NCBI GenBank assembly: GCA_016721945.1
Contig: JADKHC010000019.1
Coordinates: 54,371 to 118,370, forward strand
DNA length: 64,000 bases
Reading direction: 5' to 3'
Source: Verrucomicrobiota bacterium
GTDB taxonomy: Bacteria > Verrucomicrobiota > Verrucomicrobiia > Opitutales > Opitutaceae
In this document: positions 16,880 to 26,531 of the stretch, in pieces
Layout of the letters: the number at the start of each line of letters is the position of its first letter
Position numbering within the stretch: position 1 is the first letter of the stretch
Position numbers and translations under genes: made by a program
Notes under the pieces: model-generated
What the model was told of the DNA's origin: nothing
Databases searched by the model: none
What the model saw: only the letters and a program-made list of their open reading frames with translations

Positions 16880-17384
16880 CGTACGGGCTGGTTGTTGATT
16901 TCCTCGATCTTCGCTCTAGGCCAAGGCGTTTTTCGAGGGAGCTTGATGTTCGGATCTATGAGGAAACTCCGCGCGGTCACACTCCGGTCCAGTTCTTCCC
17001 CTCCCTGTCGCTCCACCGGATCGGTCAGAAATTTTCCCAGAGTGATGCCGTGAAGAGAGTCGTTGAGATGGGTTGGCTCATCAATTTGAGCTGGCAATGC
17101 GCACTGCTGATACAAAGCAGGAATACGGGTGTCGTAACTGGATTTACAGAGGTAAAACTGGGACTGTATTCATTGCTTGGTTACTAAAATCCACAAGTTT
17201 ACGAAGTGGTTTTCAGGCTAGCTCGGTTAAATATTTCGTGAGCGCGCGAGTGCGGACTAAAACCATCTGCTGACGTTCGTGCGGATAATTGGAACTTTTA
17301 TTGAAAAAATTTAGAGATTCCATTGCACAACGAACCACTGACACTTATGTTCGTTTCCGAACAGCAACCTCAAAACCAAAAAAT
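16880..17384. other. Region without a confident gene
   Basis: About 500 bp. A minus-strand frame at 16876-17115 (79 residues, convergent with and touching the stop of the preceding gene) has ordinary composition but no recognisable motif or ribosome site; it could be a small real gene. The rest is AT-richer than the flanks and should contain the promoter of the Lys-rich micro-gene at 17385. Confidence 0.35.
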
Positions 17385-17477
17385 ATGGCCAAGTCACAAA
17401 ACGCAAAGAAACAGACCAAGAAGCTACCGGCAAAAACACCGAAACAAAAGAAAGCCGCTAAAAAGGCTAAGAAGTAA
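17385..17477 (+). CDS. Lysine-rich 30-residue basic protein
   Basis: Small frame starting ATG 17385, product about 45 percent lysine with repeats of KK, TKK and AKKAKK. Such peptides resemble the C-terminal tails of bacterial histone-H1-like proteins and probably bind nucleic acid. A longer in-frame start at 17289 is possible but gives an unlike N-terminal part. A strong intrinsic terminator begins about 40 nt after the stop, which supports transcription of this little gene as its own unit. Function inferred from charge only. Confidence 0.5.
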   Translation: MAKSQNAKKQTKKLPAKTPKQKKAAKKAKK

Positions 17478-17515
17478 GGTTATGCCGAACGCCGGTCTAC
17501 CGGCTTTTTACCCCC

Positions 17516-17549
17516 AACAGCACAGCTACCCGCTGTGCTGTTTTTTTTT
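17516..17549 (+). terminator. Rho-independent terminator
   Basis: Perfect 9-bp stem CAGCACAGC / GCTGTGCTG (17518-17526 and 17532-17540) with a TACCC loop, extended by two A-T pairs, followed by nine T residues (17541-17549). Textbook terminator for the Lys-rich micro-gene. Confidence 0.92.
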
Positions 17550-17752
17550 GGATACGTGCAGTTTTCTAGGACAGAAATAATCGTTGCAACCGGATGGTCC
17601 GCGAACGAATCGAAGGCGCGATTGGCGCGGTGGGCAAAATCACCATCGCGTTCATGGTGGAAGTTTTTTAACCTGCTGTGACTCAGCCAGAGCATCCACG
17701 AAGCGGCATTCTCTTTGCCGTGGACAACCGATGCACCGGCTGACTTCAACCC

Positions 17753-17971
17753 ATGAGAGACGAATATCTGCAGGCAGCACTTAAAGTCGTGGATGATCCC
17801 AACATCCTGGTGAATGTCGTGTCGACGCGGGTTAAACAGCTCCGGCGTGGTAGCCGTGCGCTGGTAGAATCGCTCGAAAAACTATCGTTCGAAGATATCG
17901 CGCTTCGCGAAATCATGGAGGGCAAGATCACCTACGAGCTTGCCACTCCGGAAATGCTCGCGCGTCGCTAA
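17753..17971 (+). CDS. rpoZ: RNA polymerase omega subunit
   Basis: 72-residue protein that aids assembly and stability of the beta-prime subunit of RNA polymerase. Seen: VSTRVKQLRRGSRALVE, matching the omega segment that carries conserved R-Q-L-x-x-G, and IALREIMEGKITYE, matching the IAxxEIxxGKI core. Length is typical of a short omega. It is convergent with the hydroxylase-HlyIII gene. No spoT or gmk neighbour is present, unlike in Proteobacteria. Confidence 0.85.
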   Translation: MRDEYLQAALKVVDDPNILVNVVSTRVKQLRRGSRALVESLEKLSFEDIALREIMEGKITYELATPEMLARR

Positions 17972-17992
17972 ACGCGAAGCTTGCGGCCTGAA

Positions 17993-19528
17993 TTATTGGC
18001 CGCGAGGAAGCAGAAAGAGCAGCACGGCCAGATAATGGCACGTGCTGCCTGCGAGCACAAATGTGTGCCAGAAAGCGTGGTGGTAGCGCAGCCGTTGCCA
18101 GCGATGGAAAATCGTGCCCACGGTGTAACATAAACCACCCGCTAGGAGTAACCAGAGTGCTCCCGCTGGTACAGTGGCAAGCAAGGGCTTGATCGCCACC
18201 ACGATCAGCCAGCCGAGGAATAGGTAGGCGAGAGTGGAAGAGAGGCGGAAACGTTCTCCGAAAAGCAGCTGAAACACCGCGCCTGCTCCACATAGGCCCC
18301 AGATCACGCCAAAGAGTGACCAGCCCCAGGCCCCGCGCAGACTGGTGAGCAGAAATGGAGTGTAGGTGCCGGCGATCAGCAGGAAAATCGCGGCTTGGTC
18401 CAACTTGAGCAGCAGCCGCGCGCCGCGTGCTTTTCGCCAAGCATGATAGAGCGTGGAGGCGGCGTAGAGGAAGAGCAGCGTCAGGCCAAAAACCGTGAAG
18501 CTAACCACGTGCCAGGTGTCGCCACGTAGGCTGGAGAAAACGATGAGCAGGGTGAGTCCGGCCACGCTTAGGATCAGCCCGATACCGTGCGTTAACCAAT
18601 TGGCGATTTCCTCACCTTGGGAGTAGGTCCTGATTGGTAGATCGTTGCTGGTTGTGGACGTTTGGACCGGAGCGGCTGCTGCGGCTCGACGTTTTTTAAC
18701 CACCTTGTCGGCCCAGACATCCAGCCTGCGAATCAGCGCGCGGGGTTTCGGGCTGAGAAATTTGGTTGGTTCCCATTCCTCGCCCTGGGCGTAAATAGTC
18801 TTCGGAATCACGCAGGTGCCGAAAACCCAGTCAGCGACGGGCAGTCCGAAAAATCCGGATATCGATTCGTTGCAATCGGTGACGGCGTGGTGGCGAAGAT
18901 GGAAACCGTAGGCCGGCTGCCAGAAGCGTCCCCAGCGTGGGTGTTCGATCAACGGCAGCCATTTTTCGAGCGACCAGTGGTTGATGGCATGCAGGAGCTC
19001 GTAGAGAGTGAGTGAGCTGGCTAACGCGAGAAAGCCGGAGAGGAACCAGGGGACAGAGGGAAGAATCCAATTTAGCAATACAAACAGCGGCGTGAGCAGC
19101 AGTGCGAACACGGCCAGCGTGTACCACGGAAAAAACGATGCCTCGTGCTGCTCCGGTTCCACGATGGGAAATTTGTTTTCGATGAAGAGGACCTGATTGT
19201 TACCGCGTAGTTGTTTTCTCACGATATGCGTGAGGCCGTGATGAAGGGTGTGCTGACGGTAAAATCTTCGGAGCAGGGGAATCGCCGGCATGTGGAGCAC
19301 GTAGCGGTGGAAGAAATACTCGACGAAACAGTTGAGCAGGCTCACGCCCGCGAAGGCTGCGGCTGTCTTCCAGAGTGGGGCTACGAATTGGGCGCTCCAA
19401 GTGGTTGGGGCAATCCACCATAATGCGGCAAAAAGTCCGGCCAGTGTCGTGAGAATCGTCAGGGTGAAAAGTGGGAGCGAAAACTCCTCGTGGTGAGAGT
19501 CCGCACTCGGACTGGTTGGCTTATTCAT
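17993..19528 (-). CDS. Fatty acid hydroxylase / hemolysin III (PAQR) fusion
   Basis: 511-residue membrane protein with two fused enzymes-like modules. N-terminal half (about 55-245) is a fatty acid hydroxylase/sterol desaturase domain with the histidine boxes HRYVLH (74-79), HTLHH (93-97), H180/H184 and HLRHH (210-214) expected to bind a di-iron centre. C-terminal half (about 300-511) is a hemolysin III/PAQR seven-helix domain with STLYH (358-362), D377 and HHAFWH (483-488), the zinc-binding pattern of the family. A charged, Ala-rich linker (260-300) joins them. PAQR proteins include ceramidase-like hydrolases, so the pair could hydroxylate and hydrolyse the same lipid; this is inference. Convergent with rpoZ. 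Confidence 0.88.
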   Translation of the reverse strand: MNKPTSPSADSHHEEFSLPLFTLTILTTLAGLFAALWWIAPTTWSAQFVAPLWKTAAAFAGVSLLNCFVEYFFHRYVLHMPAIPLLRRFYRQHTLHHGLTHIVRKQLRGNNQVLFIENKFPIVEPEQHEASFFPWYTLAVFALLLTPLFVLLNWILPSVPWFLSGFLALASSLTLYELLHAINHWSLEKWLPLIEHPRWGRFWQPAYGFHLRHHAVTDCNESISGFFGLPVADWVFGTCVIPKTIYAQGEEWEPTKFLSPKPRALIRRLDVWADKVVKKRRAAAAAPVQTSTTSNDLPIRTYSQGEEIANWLTHGIGLILSVAGLTLLIVFSSLRGDTWHVVSFTVFGLTLLFLYAASTLYHAWRKARGARLLLKLDQAAIFLLIAGTYTPFLLTSLRGAWGWSLFGVIWGLCGAGAVFQLLFGERFRLSSTLAYLFLGWLIVVAIKPLLATVPAGALWLLLAGGLCYTVGTIFHRWQRLRYHHAFWHTFVLAGSTCHYLAVLLFLLPRGQ

Positions 19529-19671
19529 CTATAAACATAAGCGTGTTATGGCCGGTGACGAAAATTAAGATACGATTGCAAAACGCGTTATGGGTTAGAC
19601 GTTAACGTGGGTCTAAGAATGTTTTGGTATTCTGTTTAGGGTGCGGTTGTCGTCTTACTAAATCGTCATAA

Positions 19672-19709
19672 GTGGCGAAAAGTATTGATAAATAGGATTA
19701 AATCGCCAC
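19672..19709. promoter_or_regulatory. Probable HipB operator / hipBA promoter region
   Basis: Inverted repeat GTGGCGA (19672-19678) and TCGCCAC (19703-19709) separated by an AT-rich stretch that includes TATTGATAAATAGGATTAA, just 12 bp before hipB. HipB proteins bind inverted repeats at their own promoter, so this is the expected autoregulatory site. Confidence 0.55.
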
Positions 19710-19721
19710 AAAAGGCGCATT

Positions 19722-20075
19722 ATGAAAATCGGAGCTGAATTAGCCGATGGCGTGGTCCTTCGCGAGTTGGGCGAGCGGCTGACGCGAATCAGGCTGGAGC
19801 GAAATTTGACGCAGGCTACTTTGGCCGAACAGGCTGGTGTAGCCAAGCGCACGGTTGAGCGGCTCGAAGCGGGAGAGGTGGCGACGCAGTTGTCGGGTTT
19901 TTTGCGGGTGTGCCGTGTGTTAGGATTGTTGGAACGGTTCGATGCTCTGGTGCCGGAGCCGCTGCCGAGTCCGATGGCGCAGTTGAAACTGCAAGGGCGA
20001 AAGCGTCGGCGGGCGTCGGGCAAAAAACCGGGGGCGACACCGACAAAAAAATGGACCTGGGGGGATGAGTCATGA
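19722..20075 (+). CDS. hipB: HipB-like antitoxin, XRE HTH
   Basis: 117 residues. XRE-type helix-turn-helix at about 15-70 (RLTRIRLERNLTQATLAEQA then AKRTVERLEAGE), followed by a basic C-terminal tail (KGRKRRR-like, about 90-110). In HipBA systems the antitoxin dimer binds operator DNA and holds HipA inactive. Start ATG 19722 follows a palindrome; the stop overlaps the hipA start in an ATGA junction, giving translational coupling. Confidence 0.88.
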   Translation: MKIGAELADGVVLRELGERLTRIRLERNLTQATLAEQAGVAKRTVERLEAGEVATQLSGFLRVCRVLGLLERFDALVPEPLPSPMAQLKLQGRKRRRASGKKPGATPTKKWTWGDES

Positions 20076-21376
20076 TCGCGCGGGTCGAGCTTTGGGGACG
20101 GACGGTCGGTGCGGTTGTGATGGACGACGGGATGGAGTATGCAACTTTCCAATACGAACCAGAGTTTGCCCAGAGCGGGATCGAGGTGGCACCGCTGGTG
20201 ATGCCGTTGAGTGATCGGGTGTACGCATTTCCCGAACTGGCGCCGAATACATTTCACGGTTTGCCTGGGTTGTTGTCAGATTCGTTGCCGGATAAATTCG
20301 GTAATGCGCTGATTAACGCGTGGCTCGCGATGCAGGGCCGGACGCCGGAGAGTTTCAACGCGGTGGAGCGGCTTTGCTACATGGGCGCGCGAGGCATGGG
20401 CGCGCTGGAGTTTGGGCCGGTGCTGGGGCCGCGACCGCGCAAAGCGACAAAGATCGAAGTCGATTCACTCGTGCGTTTGGCGTCGGAGGTGTTGACGCAG
20501 CGCGGAGAGTTGAAGGGCGATTTCAGTGGGCCTGGTCGGGCCAAGGCGTTGAACGATATTTTGCGCGTCGGTACGTCGGCGGGTGGTGCGCGAGCCAAGG
20601 CGGTGATCGCGTGGAATCCGGAAACGAATGAAGTGCGCTCGGGTCAGGTCCGGGCAGATCCAGGTTTTGGATACTGGCTGTTGAAGTTCGACGGCGTGTC
20701 CGGCAACAAGGACAAGGAATTAGATGACCCGAAAGGTTATGGTGCGATCGAGTTCGCCTATCACTTGATGGCGAAGGCTGCCGGGATCGCGATGAGCGAG
20801 TGTCGGTTGTTGGAGGAAAACGGAAGGCGGCATTTCATGACGCGGCGTTTCGACCGTCTCGCGGGCGGGGAAAAGTTGCACATGCAATCGCTCGGGGCGA
20901 TGGCGCATTTTGATTTCAATCAGGCGGGCGCGCATTCCTACGAGCAGGCTTTTCTGGCGATGCGGCGACTTGGATTGCCGATGGAATCGGTGGAGGAACA
21001 GTTTCGGCGAATGGTCTTCAATGTCATCGCGCGCAATCAGGACGATCACGTGAAGAACATCGCGTTCCTCATGGATAAAACGGGTCGCTGGTCACTCGCG
21101 CCGGCGTTTGATGTGACGTACAGTTACAATCCATCGGGCACGTGGACGGCGACGCATCAGATGTCGATCAATGGGCAGCGAGATATATTCACGATGGCCG
21201 ATTTTCGTGAGTGCGCGAAAAACGCATTGATGAAACGCGGTCGGGCGGAGGCGATTATCGAGGAAGTGCGCGCTGCGGCGTTGCGCTGGCGGGAGTTTGC
21301 AGGGCAGGCAAAAGTCGAAGAGTTTTTGGTGGAGGGAATTCAGAAAGCCCTCCGGCTGTCGTTTGCCGAGGACTGA
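20072..21376 (+). CDS. hipA: HipA-family serine/threonine kinase toxin
   Basis: 434-residue HipA kinase; in E. coli HipA phosphorylates glutamyl-tRNA synthetase and causes persistence. Seen: N-terminal subdomain with FHGLPGLLSDSLPDKFG (61-77), glycine-rich loop GTSAGGARAKA (167-177), LLKFDG, HFMTRRFDR (254-262), catalytic loop NQDDHVKN (322-329, with D324 and N329) and the metal-binding Asp D347 in PAFDVTYS. All kinase residues are present, so the toxin is probably active. Coupled to hipB by a 4-bp overlap. Confidence 0.92.
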   Translation: MIARVELWGRTVGAVVMDDGMEYATFQYEPEFAQSGIEVAPLVMPLSDRVYAFPELAPNTFHGLPGLLSDSLPDKFGNALINAWLAMQGRTPESFNAVERLCYMGARGMGALEFGPVLGPRPRKATKIEVDSLVRLASEVLTQRGELKGDFSGPGRAKALNDILRVGTSAGGARAKAVIAWNPETNEVRSGQVRADPGFGYWLLKFDGVSGNKDKELDDPKGYGAIEFAYHLMAKAAGIAMSECRLLEENGRRHFMTRRFDRLAGGEKLHMQSLGAMAHFDFNQAGAHSYEQAFLAMRRLGLPMESVEEQFRRMVFNVIARNQDDHVKNIAFLMDKTGRWSLAPAFDVTYSYNPSGTWTATHQMSINGQRDIFTMADFRECAKNALMKRGRAEAIIEEVRAAALRWREFAGQAKVEEFLVEGIQKALRLSFAED

Positions 21377-21529
21377 AACCAATGGCTCCAAGCTTCAGAC
21401 TTTGAACAGAAGATAACAAAGAGAACGAAGGCCTGCTGGTACTTCCTGGATCTCTTCGTTTACTTCTGTAGAATTCCTAAAATTCAGACCAGCCAAGATC
21501 AAAAAGCATAGGGTCATTGGTATGAAACC

Positions 21530-23284
21530 TCAGACTAGTGGCAGGGTGAGGCGCATGGTCGTGCCGGTGGGGCCGGTCGTGAGCAGCGTGATGTCGCCGT
21601 GGTGGCTGAGGAGAATGCGTTTCGCGATGGCGAGGCCGAGGCCAGTGCCATCGGGGCGACCGGAGAGGAAGGAGTCGAAGATTTTTTCGCGCAACGCTTC
21701 GGGTACGCCGCGACCTGTATCCGTAATGTCGATATGCCCGATTCGGGCGGTGCCTCGTTCTTCGATGTGGCAAGTGAGAGTGATTTCACCGCCCTCAGGC
21801 ATGGCTTGCGTGGAGTTGATGAGCAGGTTGAGCAGGACCTGCTGGATCTGGCCCTTGTGTACATCAACGACGAGTGGTTGCGCAGGGCGTTCGAAGCGAA
21901 GGTGGATCTTGCTTTGAGCGAGTTTCAGGCGGATCAGCACGACGGTGTCATCGACGATGTCGGTGATCTGCCAGCGCGAATGCAGGCTCGAGGGCGCCTT
22001 GGCGAAACTGAGGACGCGCGAGACGATAGCTTCTAGTTGGTCAATCTTTTCGCTGATGACGCGGAGATCGGTTTTACGCGGATCGTCTGCCGGGAAATCG
22101 AGGCCGAGGTGGCCGTAGAGAAGTTTGATAACGGTGAGCGGATTGCGGATCTCGTGCGCGATCTCGGCGGCGAGCAGACCGAGTGTGGTGAGCTGTTCGT
22201 TTTTGCGGAGCGATTCTTCGCTTTGGAAAACGCGTGAGTAGAGCCGAGAATTTTGCAGGGCGACCGCACCGAGGCTGGCGAGGGCGGCGACGAGACGACG
22301 CTCGTCGTTGTTAAAGCGGTGAACGTGGTCGGTGAAGATGACGAGTACGCCGAGGACTTCATTTTCATACACCATCGGAGTCGCGAGCACGGTGCGCAGC
22401 GCTGGGTCACGAGGGAGATCAATCAGGTCGGTAAATTCCGGGCCTTGGGCGTTGGGAAATTCGAGCTGTTTGCGCGTGTGGATGACGGCGGCGACAAAAC
22501 AGGAATCGAGCGGCAGGTCGCGGCCCATGACCTCCAACTTGATATTCGCGAGTGAGGCTGGCCGGACGATTTCAGTTGGTTCGTCGTAAAGGTAGAGGGC
22601 GCAGGCCCGACATTGCATGATCTGACGCGTGTCGTGGGTGAGCGAATCGAAGAGGTCCTGGGGTTCTACCTTGGTCACGAGGGCCTGGCCGATCGCGATC
22701 AGTGTTTCGAACTGGCGGGCTTTGCCGCGCAGTTGGCGCAATTGCCAGAGGCGGGCCATCACGGCCGAGGCTTCTTGGGAGCAAAGAACGAGCAGTTGGA
22801 GGTCTGATTGGTTGAAGCCGTTGACGGTGTCGTGATCGAGGTTGATGACGCCGAGGGTCTGGCCGTTTTCCTCAAGCGGGGCGGCGATTTCGCAGCGAAC
22901 TTCTGGGCGTATGGCGATATAGCGTGGATCGGCTTTTACGTCGGCAATGAGTTGTGGGCGTCCATGAAAAACGACCCAGCCAGTGATGCCCTGGCCGAGG
23001 CGCAGGCCGACCTCGTCGGTCTCGGGCGGGAGGCCTTGCTGGACCTCGATTTCGAGTTTGCCGGTGTCGGGGTTGAGCAGGGCAATCGAGCCGCTGGAGG
23101 CTTGGAGCGTGGCGATGATTTCGGCGAGGATCGTCCGGAGAGCGAGGCGCGGATCTTCGGTGCGTCCGATGAGCGAACTGATGCGGTAAAGAACCGGCAG
23201 GGCGCGCGGGTCATCGAGCGCGGGCGCGCGCGGCAAGGGAGGCAGCGGGAGTTCTTCAGGAGCAGGCGAGCGACTTTCCACCAC
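21530..23284 (-). CDS. GAF-domain sensor histidine kinase
   Basis: Soluble two-component kinase, 584 residues. Two GAF domains occupy about 25-175 and 195-345, followed by a HisKA dimerisation helix with the phospho-acceptor H377 in AAEIAHEIRNPLTVIK, and a HATPase_c domain with N box NLLINSTQAM, G1 DTGRGVPE and G2 GTGLGLAIAKR. No transmembrane segments, so it senses a cytoplasmic signal. It lies 77 bp downstream of the frameshifted glnD on the same strand, hinting at a role in nitrogen-linked control; no response regulator gene is adjacent. Confidence 0.92.
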   Translation of the reverse strand: MVESRSPAPEELPLPPLPRAPALDDPRALPVLYRISSLIGRTEDPRLALRTILAEIIATLQASSGSIALLNPDTGKLEIEVQQGLPPETDEVGLRLGQGITGWVVFHGRPQLIADVKADPRYIAIRPEVRCEIAAPLEENGQTLGVINLDHDTVNGFNQSDLQLLVLCSQEASAVMARLWQLRQLRGKARQFETLIAIGQALVTKVEPQDLFDSLTHDTRQIMQCRACALYLYDEPTEIVRPASLANIKLEVMGRDLPLDSCFVAAVIHTRKQLEFPNAQGPEFTDLIDLPRDPALRTVLATPMVYENEVLGVLVIFTDHVHRFNNDERRLVAALASLGAVALQNSRLYSRVFQSEESLRKNEQLTTLGLLAAEIAHEIRNPLTVIKLLYGHLGLDFPADDPRKTDLRVISEKIDQLEAIVSRVLSFAKAPSSLHSRWQITDIVDDTVVLIRLKLAQSKIHLRFERPAQPLVVDVHKGQIQQVLLNLLINSTQAMPEGGEITLTCHIEERGTARIGHIDITDTGRGVPEALREKIFDSFLSGRPDGTGLGLAIAKRILLSHHGDITLLTTGPTGTTMRLTLPLV

Positions 23285-23361
23285 GGGGATATGGAGGCAA
23301 ACGACCGGCTAATCGAGAAATTCCTGCGAGTTAGCCGGTCGCGGTTTGGGATTTTCGCGGG

Positions 23362-26184
23362 CTATTTGCCAGCTGCCACGGCGGGTGCAGTGCCGGTGGG
23401 CGCTGGCGCCGGGGCGACGATGGCTTTGAGCGCGTCGCGGAGGGCGTGCAGGCGGCCGGTGTCCTCCGAGGTCTCGTGATTCACATTTTCGATGTAGAAG
23501 GTGTCGATGGCGATGCCGCGCTCGGTGCCGATGCGCGCGAAGGTGATGTCGAAGCCGTGGTCGTAGATGGCTTTCGCGACGAGATAGAGGAGGCCGATCT
23601 GGTCGTGCGCCTGGATCTCGACGATGGTTCGCTGCATCGAGAGTTCGTGGTAGACTTCGACGATGGGCGGGAACGATCCGTGCAAGGTCTCGCCGGCTGA
23701 CTGCGTGGTCGTGTAGCGGCCGCTGTACTTGGTGGCCTGCGCCATGATGTCGGGATAGAGATCCTTGTTGGCTACGAGGGCTTGTTCGACTGTCTTGGCA
23801 AAGGTTTCCATCGCGGCCTGGCTCTGGACGACGCCGCGGTTGGGTTCGACGACGTGGAATGTGTCGATGGCGATATGGTCGGTGCGGGAAATTACCTTGG
23901 CTCCTAGGATGTTCAGACCGGCGACGCTAAAGGCGCCCGCGAGTTTATAGAAGAGTCCGGCGCGGTCCCAGGTGACGACGTTGACGACGGTGAGGCTGCG
24001 GTTGAGGTCGTCTTTCCAGTCGATGATGGGCTTGAGCGAGCCGACGGAGTCTGCGGCGGTGATCGAGTGAAGCAGTTTGTTCACCATCTGGATGTGCAGC
24101 GAAATCTCGCTGGCATCGGCGTGAATGAAGTAGCGCTCGGGCAACAGATTGAAGTGCGCGGTGATTTCGTCCTGGCTGATGCCGGGGATCGTCTTGGAGA
24201 TCAGTTCCTGATGCTTCATTTGGGTACGTTCAGAGTTTCGAGATTCGGTGGCTTCGCCGTGGACCAAGCGTTCTAGTGTGGTGCGGAAGAGCGAGCTGTG
24301 GAGCGTGTCTTTGTAACTATTCCAGAGGCCGGCGGAAGTGCCGCGGGCATCGCAGAAGGTGTGGACATAGAGATAACGCAGCTTGTCGGCTGAGTCCACC
24401 TGTTCGGCGAATGCGATCGCGGTGTTGGGATCATCTACATCACGCCTCTGCCAAAAGCGTGCCATAATCAGATGGTTCTTGATGATAAAGGTAACAATTT
24501 CACTGCTCGCGGGGTCGATTTGCAGGCGCTTGAGGAGCGGCATGGCAATCTCCACACCAAACTCTGCATGTCCTTTAATGCCTTTGGCTTTACCGATGTC
24601 GTGGAGCAGCAAAATCAAATACAGCAGAGTGGGGTCCGGGGTTTCATGCAGGACTTCGCGGTATTTCGTGCACATGGGCTCGGCGACGGCGAAGATGCGG
24701 TCGAGTTCGCGAATGGCGTGCAGCGTGTGAATGTCGGCCGTATAGCGGTGATAAAACTCGTGTTGCACGAGGCAGGTGAGCGCGTCGAATTCCGGGATGT
24801 ACCGGCCCAGCACACCGAGTTCGTGCATCAACTCCAGTGTCGGATAAACCGCGCCGGCTTCACTGAGGATGGATTTGAAACTCGTGTTGGCGTCCGGCGA
24901 ATCCGTGACCTGCTCGGTGATGAGCGGCAGCGATTCACGGATCAGCGTTTGCAACGCGAAAATGGCGTCGCACCGAGTTGCTGGCAATGGCGGAAGACGC
25001 GGATAAGGCGCGCGGGATCTTCCTTGAACACCTCGGGTTTTTCAGCGGCGAGTTCGTGCCCGCGCATGATGAAACCGTCGATGCGCTTGGTGCGTTGAAA
25101 ACGATAGGCGCGCAGGACTTCGCGGAATGATCCGCGCAGGCCTTCGCGTTGTTCGAGCGAGAGCGCGAGGCGGCTCTCGAGGGTTTTCGAAACGCGGTAG
25201 ATCTTTTGCGCCGCGTGGTAGTAGTCGCGCATGAACAGCTCGACGCGTTGCAGGATGTTGCTCGCGGTGTAGCCGAGTCCGAGTCCGATGCGCGGCTGGG
25301 CTTCGAGGTTGAGCGTGTCGGTCGCGTGTTTAGTGCTAAAGTGGAGTTCGTTACGCACGCGCAGCAGAAAGTCGTAAGCGCGCTGGAAATCGCGGGCGTC
25401 GTTTCGTGTGAGATAATTCTGCGCGGCGAGATCGTCGATCGACGTGATGCCGAGCTTCACCCGCGCCATCAAAACGTGTTCTGGTAATCGCGAAGACCGC
25501 CCGCCATTCTTAATATCGGGCTCCTGCAGAAAGACCGTATTGCCATATTTAGCGCGGCGAGTCTCTTGATCTTCAAGGCGTGCGGCGATGTAGCCGCGAG
25601 GGTTTTCGTTGACGTAAAAACTTTCGTAGGCCTGCGAAAAAGAGGTGAAGAGCTCCTGCGTTCCGGCGAGCATGCGGGATTCGAGCAGCGCGGTCTTCGA
25701 TTGGATTTCCCGGCGCGCTTCGGTGAACACATCGTCAACTGTGCGTGTGGAGTGGCCGACCTTCAGGCCGCAATCCCAGAGGATGTAAAGGATCTCGTTG
25801 ATCAGATGTTCCTGCAGCGGCTTCACCCACGGCCAGTTTCCACCTTCGACGGAAAAAGAAACATGATGTCGATATCGCTCAACGGGCTCAACTCGGCCCG
25901 TCCATAACCACCCAGAGCCACCAAACAAACTGGTGCCGGTAACGAACCATTCGTCCGGTTCCAAGCAGTCACCGCGTAATCGAACAGGTGGACGAGCATC
26001 ACGTCGATCATCGCCGCCCGGGCTTTGACCACGGCCAAGCCGGATTCGCCCGCCTGGTGTTGCGCGAGGATGTTGGCCCCTTCCAGTTGGAGGAACGTTT
26101 TGCAGGCAGCGAGACGCTGGGCAGTGGGGACCTCACCAACGAAGTTTAGGCGCTCAGGGCGTGCTTTAGGAGACGGCTACTCAT
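23362..26184 (-). pseudogene. glnD: Protein-PII uridylyltransferase GlnD, interrupted by three frameshifts
   Basis: Read across frames, the locus gives a full-length (about 940 residues) GlnD, which uridylylates PII under nitrogen limitation. Pieces: ATG 26184 with MSSRLLKHA, then a shift near 26160; nucleotidyltransferase domain with LGGYGRAELSPLSDIDIMF (frame ending 25823); a shift near 25855 at a T5 run; central and HD region (24942 onward); a third shift near 24960 at a T4 run; then HD motif LILLLHDIGKAKG and two C-terminal ACT domains down to 23362. Each shift is a single-base loss that restores homology if corrected. Either assembly error or a recent pseudogene; the gene is usually conserved, so error is favoured. 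Confidence 0.85.
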
Positions 26185-26531
26185 GCAAGGGTCTTAGAAG
26201 AAGCGGAATGGCTCCGCCGCAAAGCGCGAAATGAGAAAGTTGTGGATGAATTTACGGCCTTTCGTAGTTGATGGGCACGCTTGTCTTTCCCAACGTCTGA
26301 GCATTCCACGCCCCAATGGTGGAATCGTGCAACGCTGCAATACACGTTTAGCTCAAAATCTTTCTGTGATGAACTCATTAGTTCCAATCGCTTCAAAACG
26401 TTCACCTGCTTGCAGCAATCAGGCAAACTCGTGGTTGTTTCCTCTTTGTCCTCGAGCCGCTTTTTCGGTCGAGTCCGTACCGACAAGTCGATCCATTTTC
26501 CCAGGAACCGCGTTCTCCGAGCCGCAGAGAA
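26185..26531. other. Gap between glnD and the DUF3160-like locus
   Basis: About 350 bp with no supportable gene. Frames at its right end read hydrophobic stretches that could be the broken signal peptide of the DUF3160-like protein. Promoters for both divergent loci should lie here. Confidence 0.35.

Noticed and set aside
17594..17671. 25-residue plus frame between the terminator and rpoZ
   Set aside because: Too short, no Shine-Dalgarno site, no known similarity.
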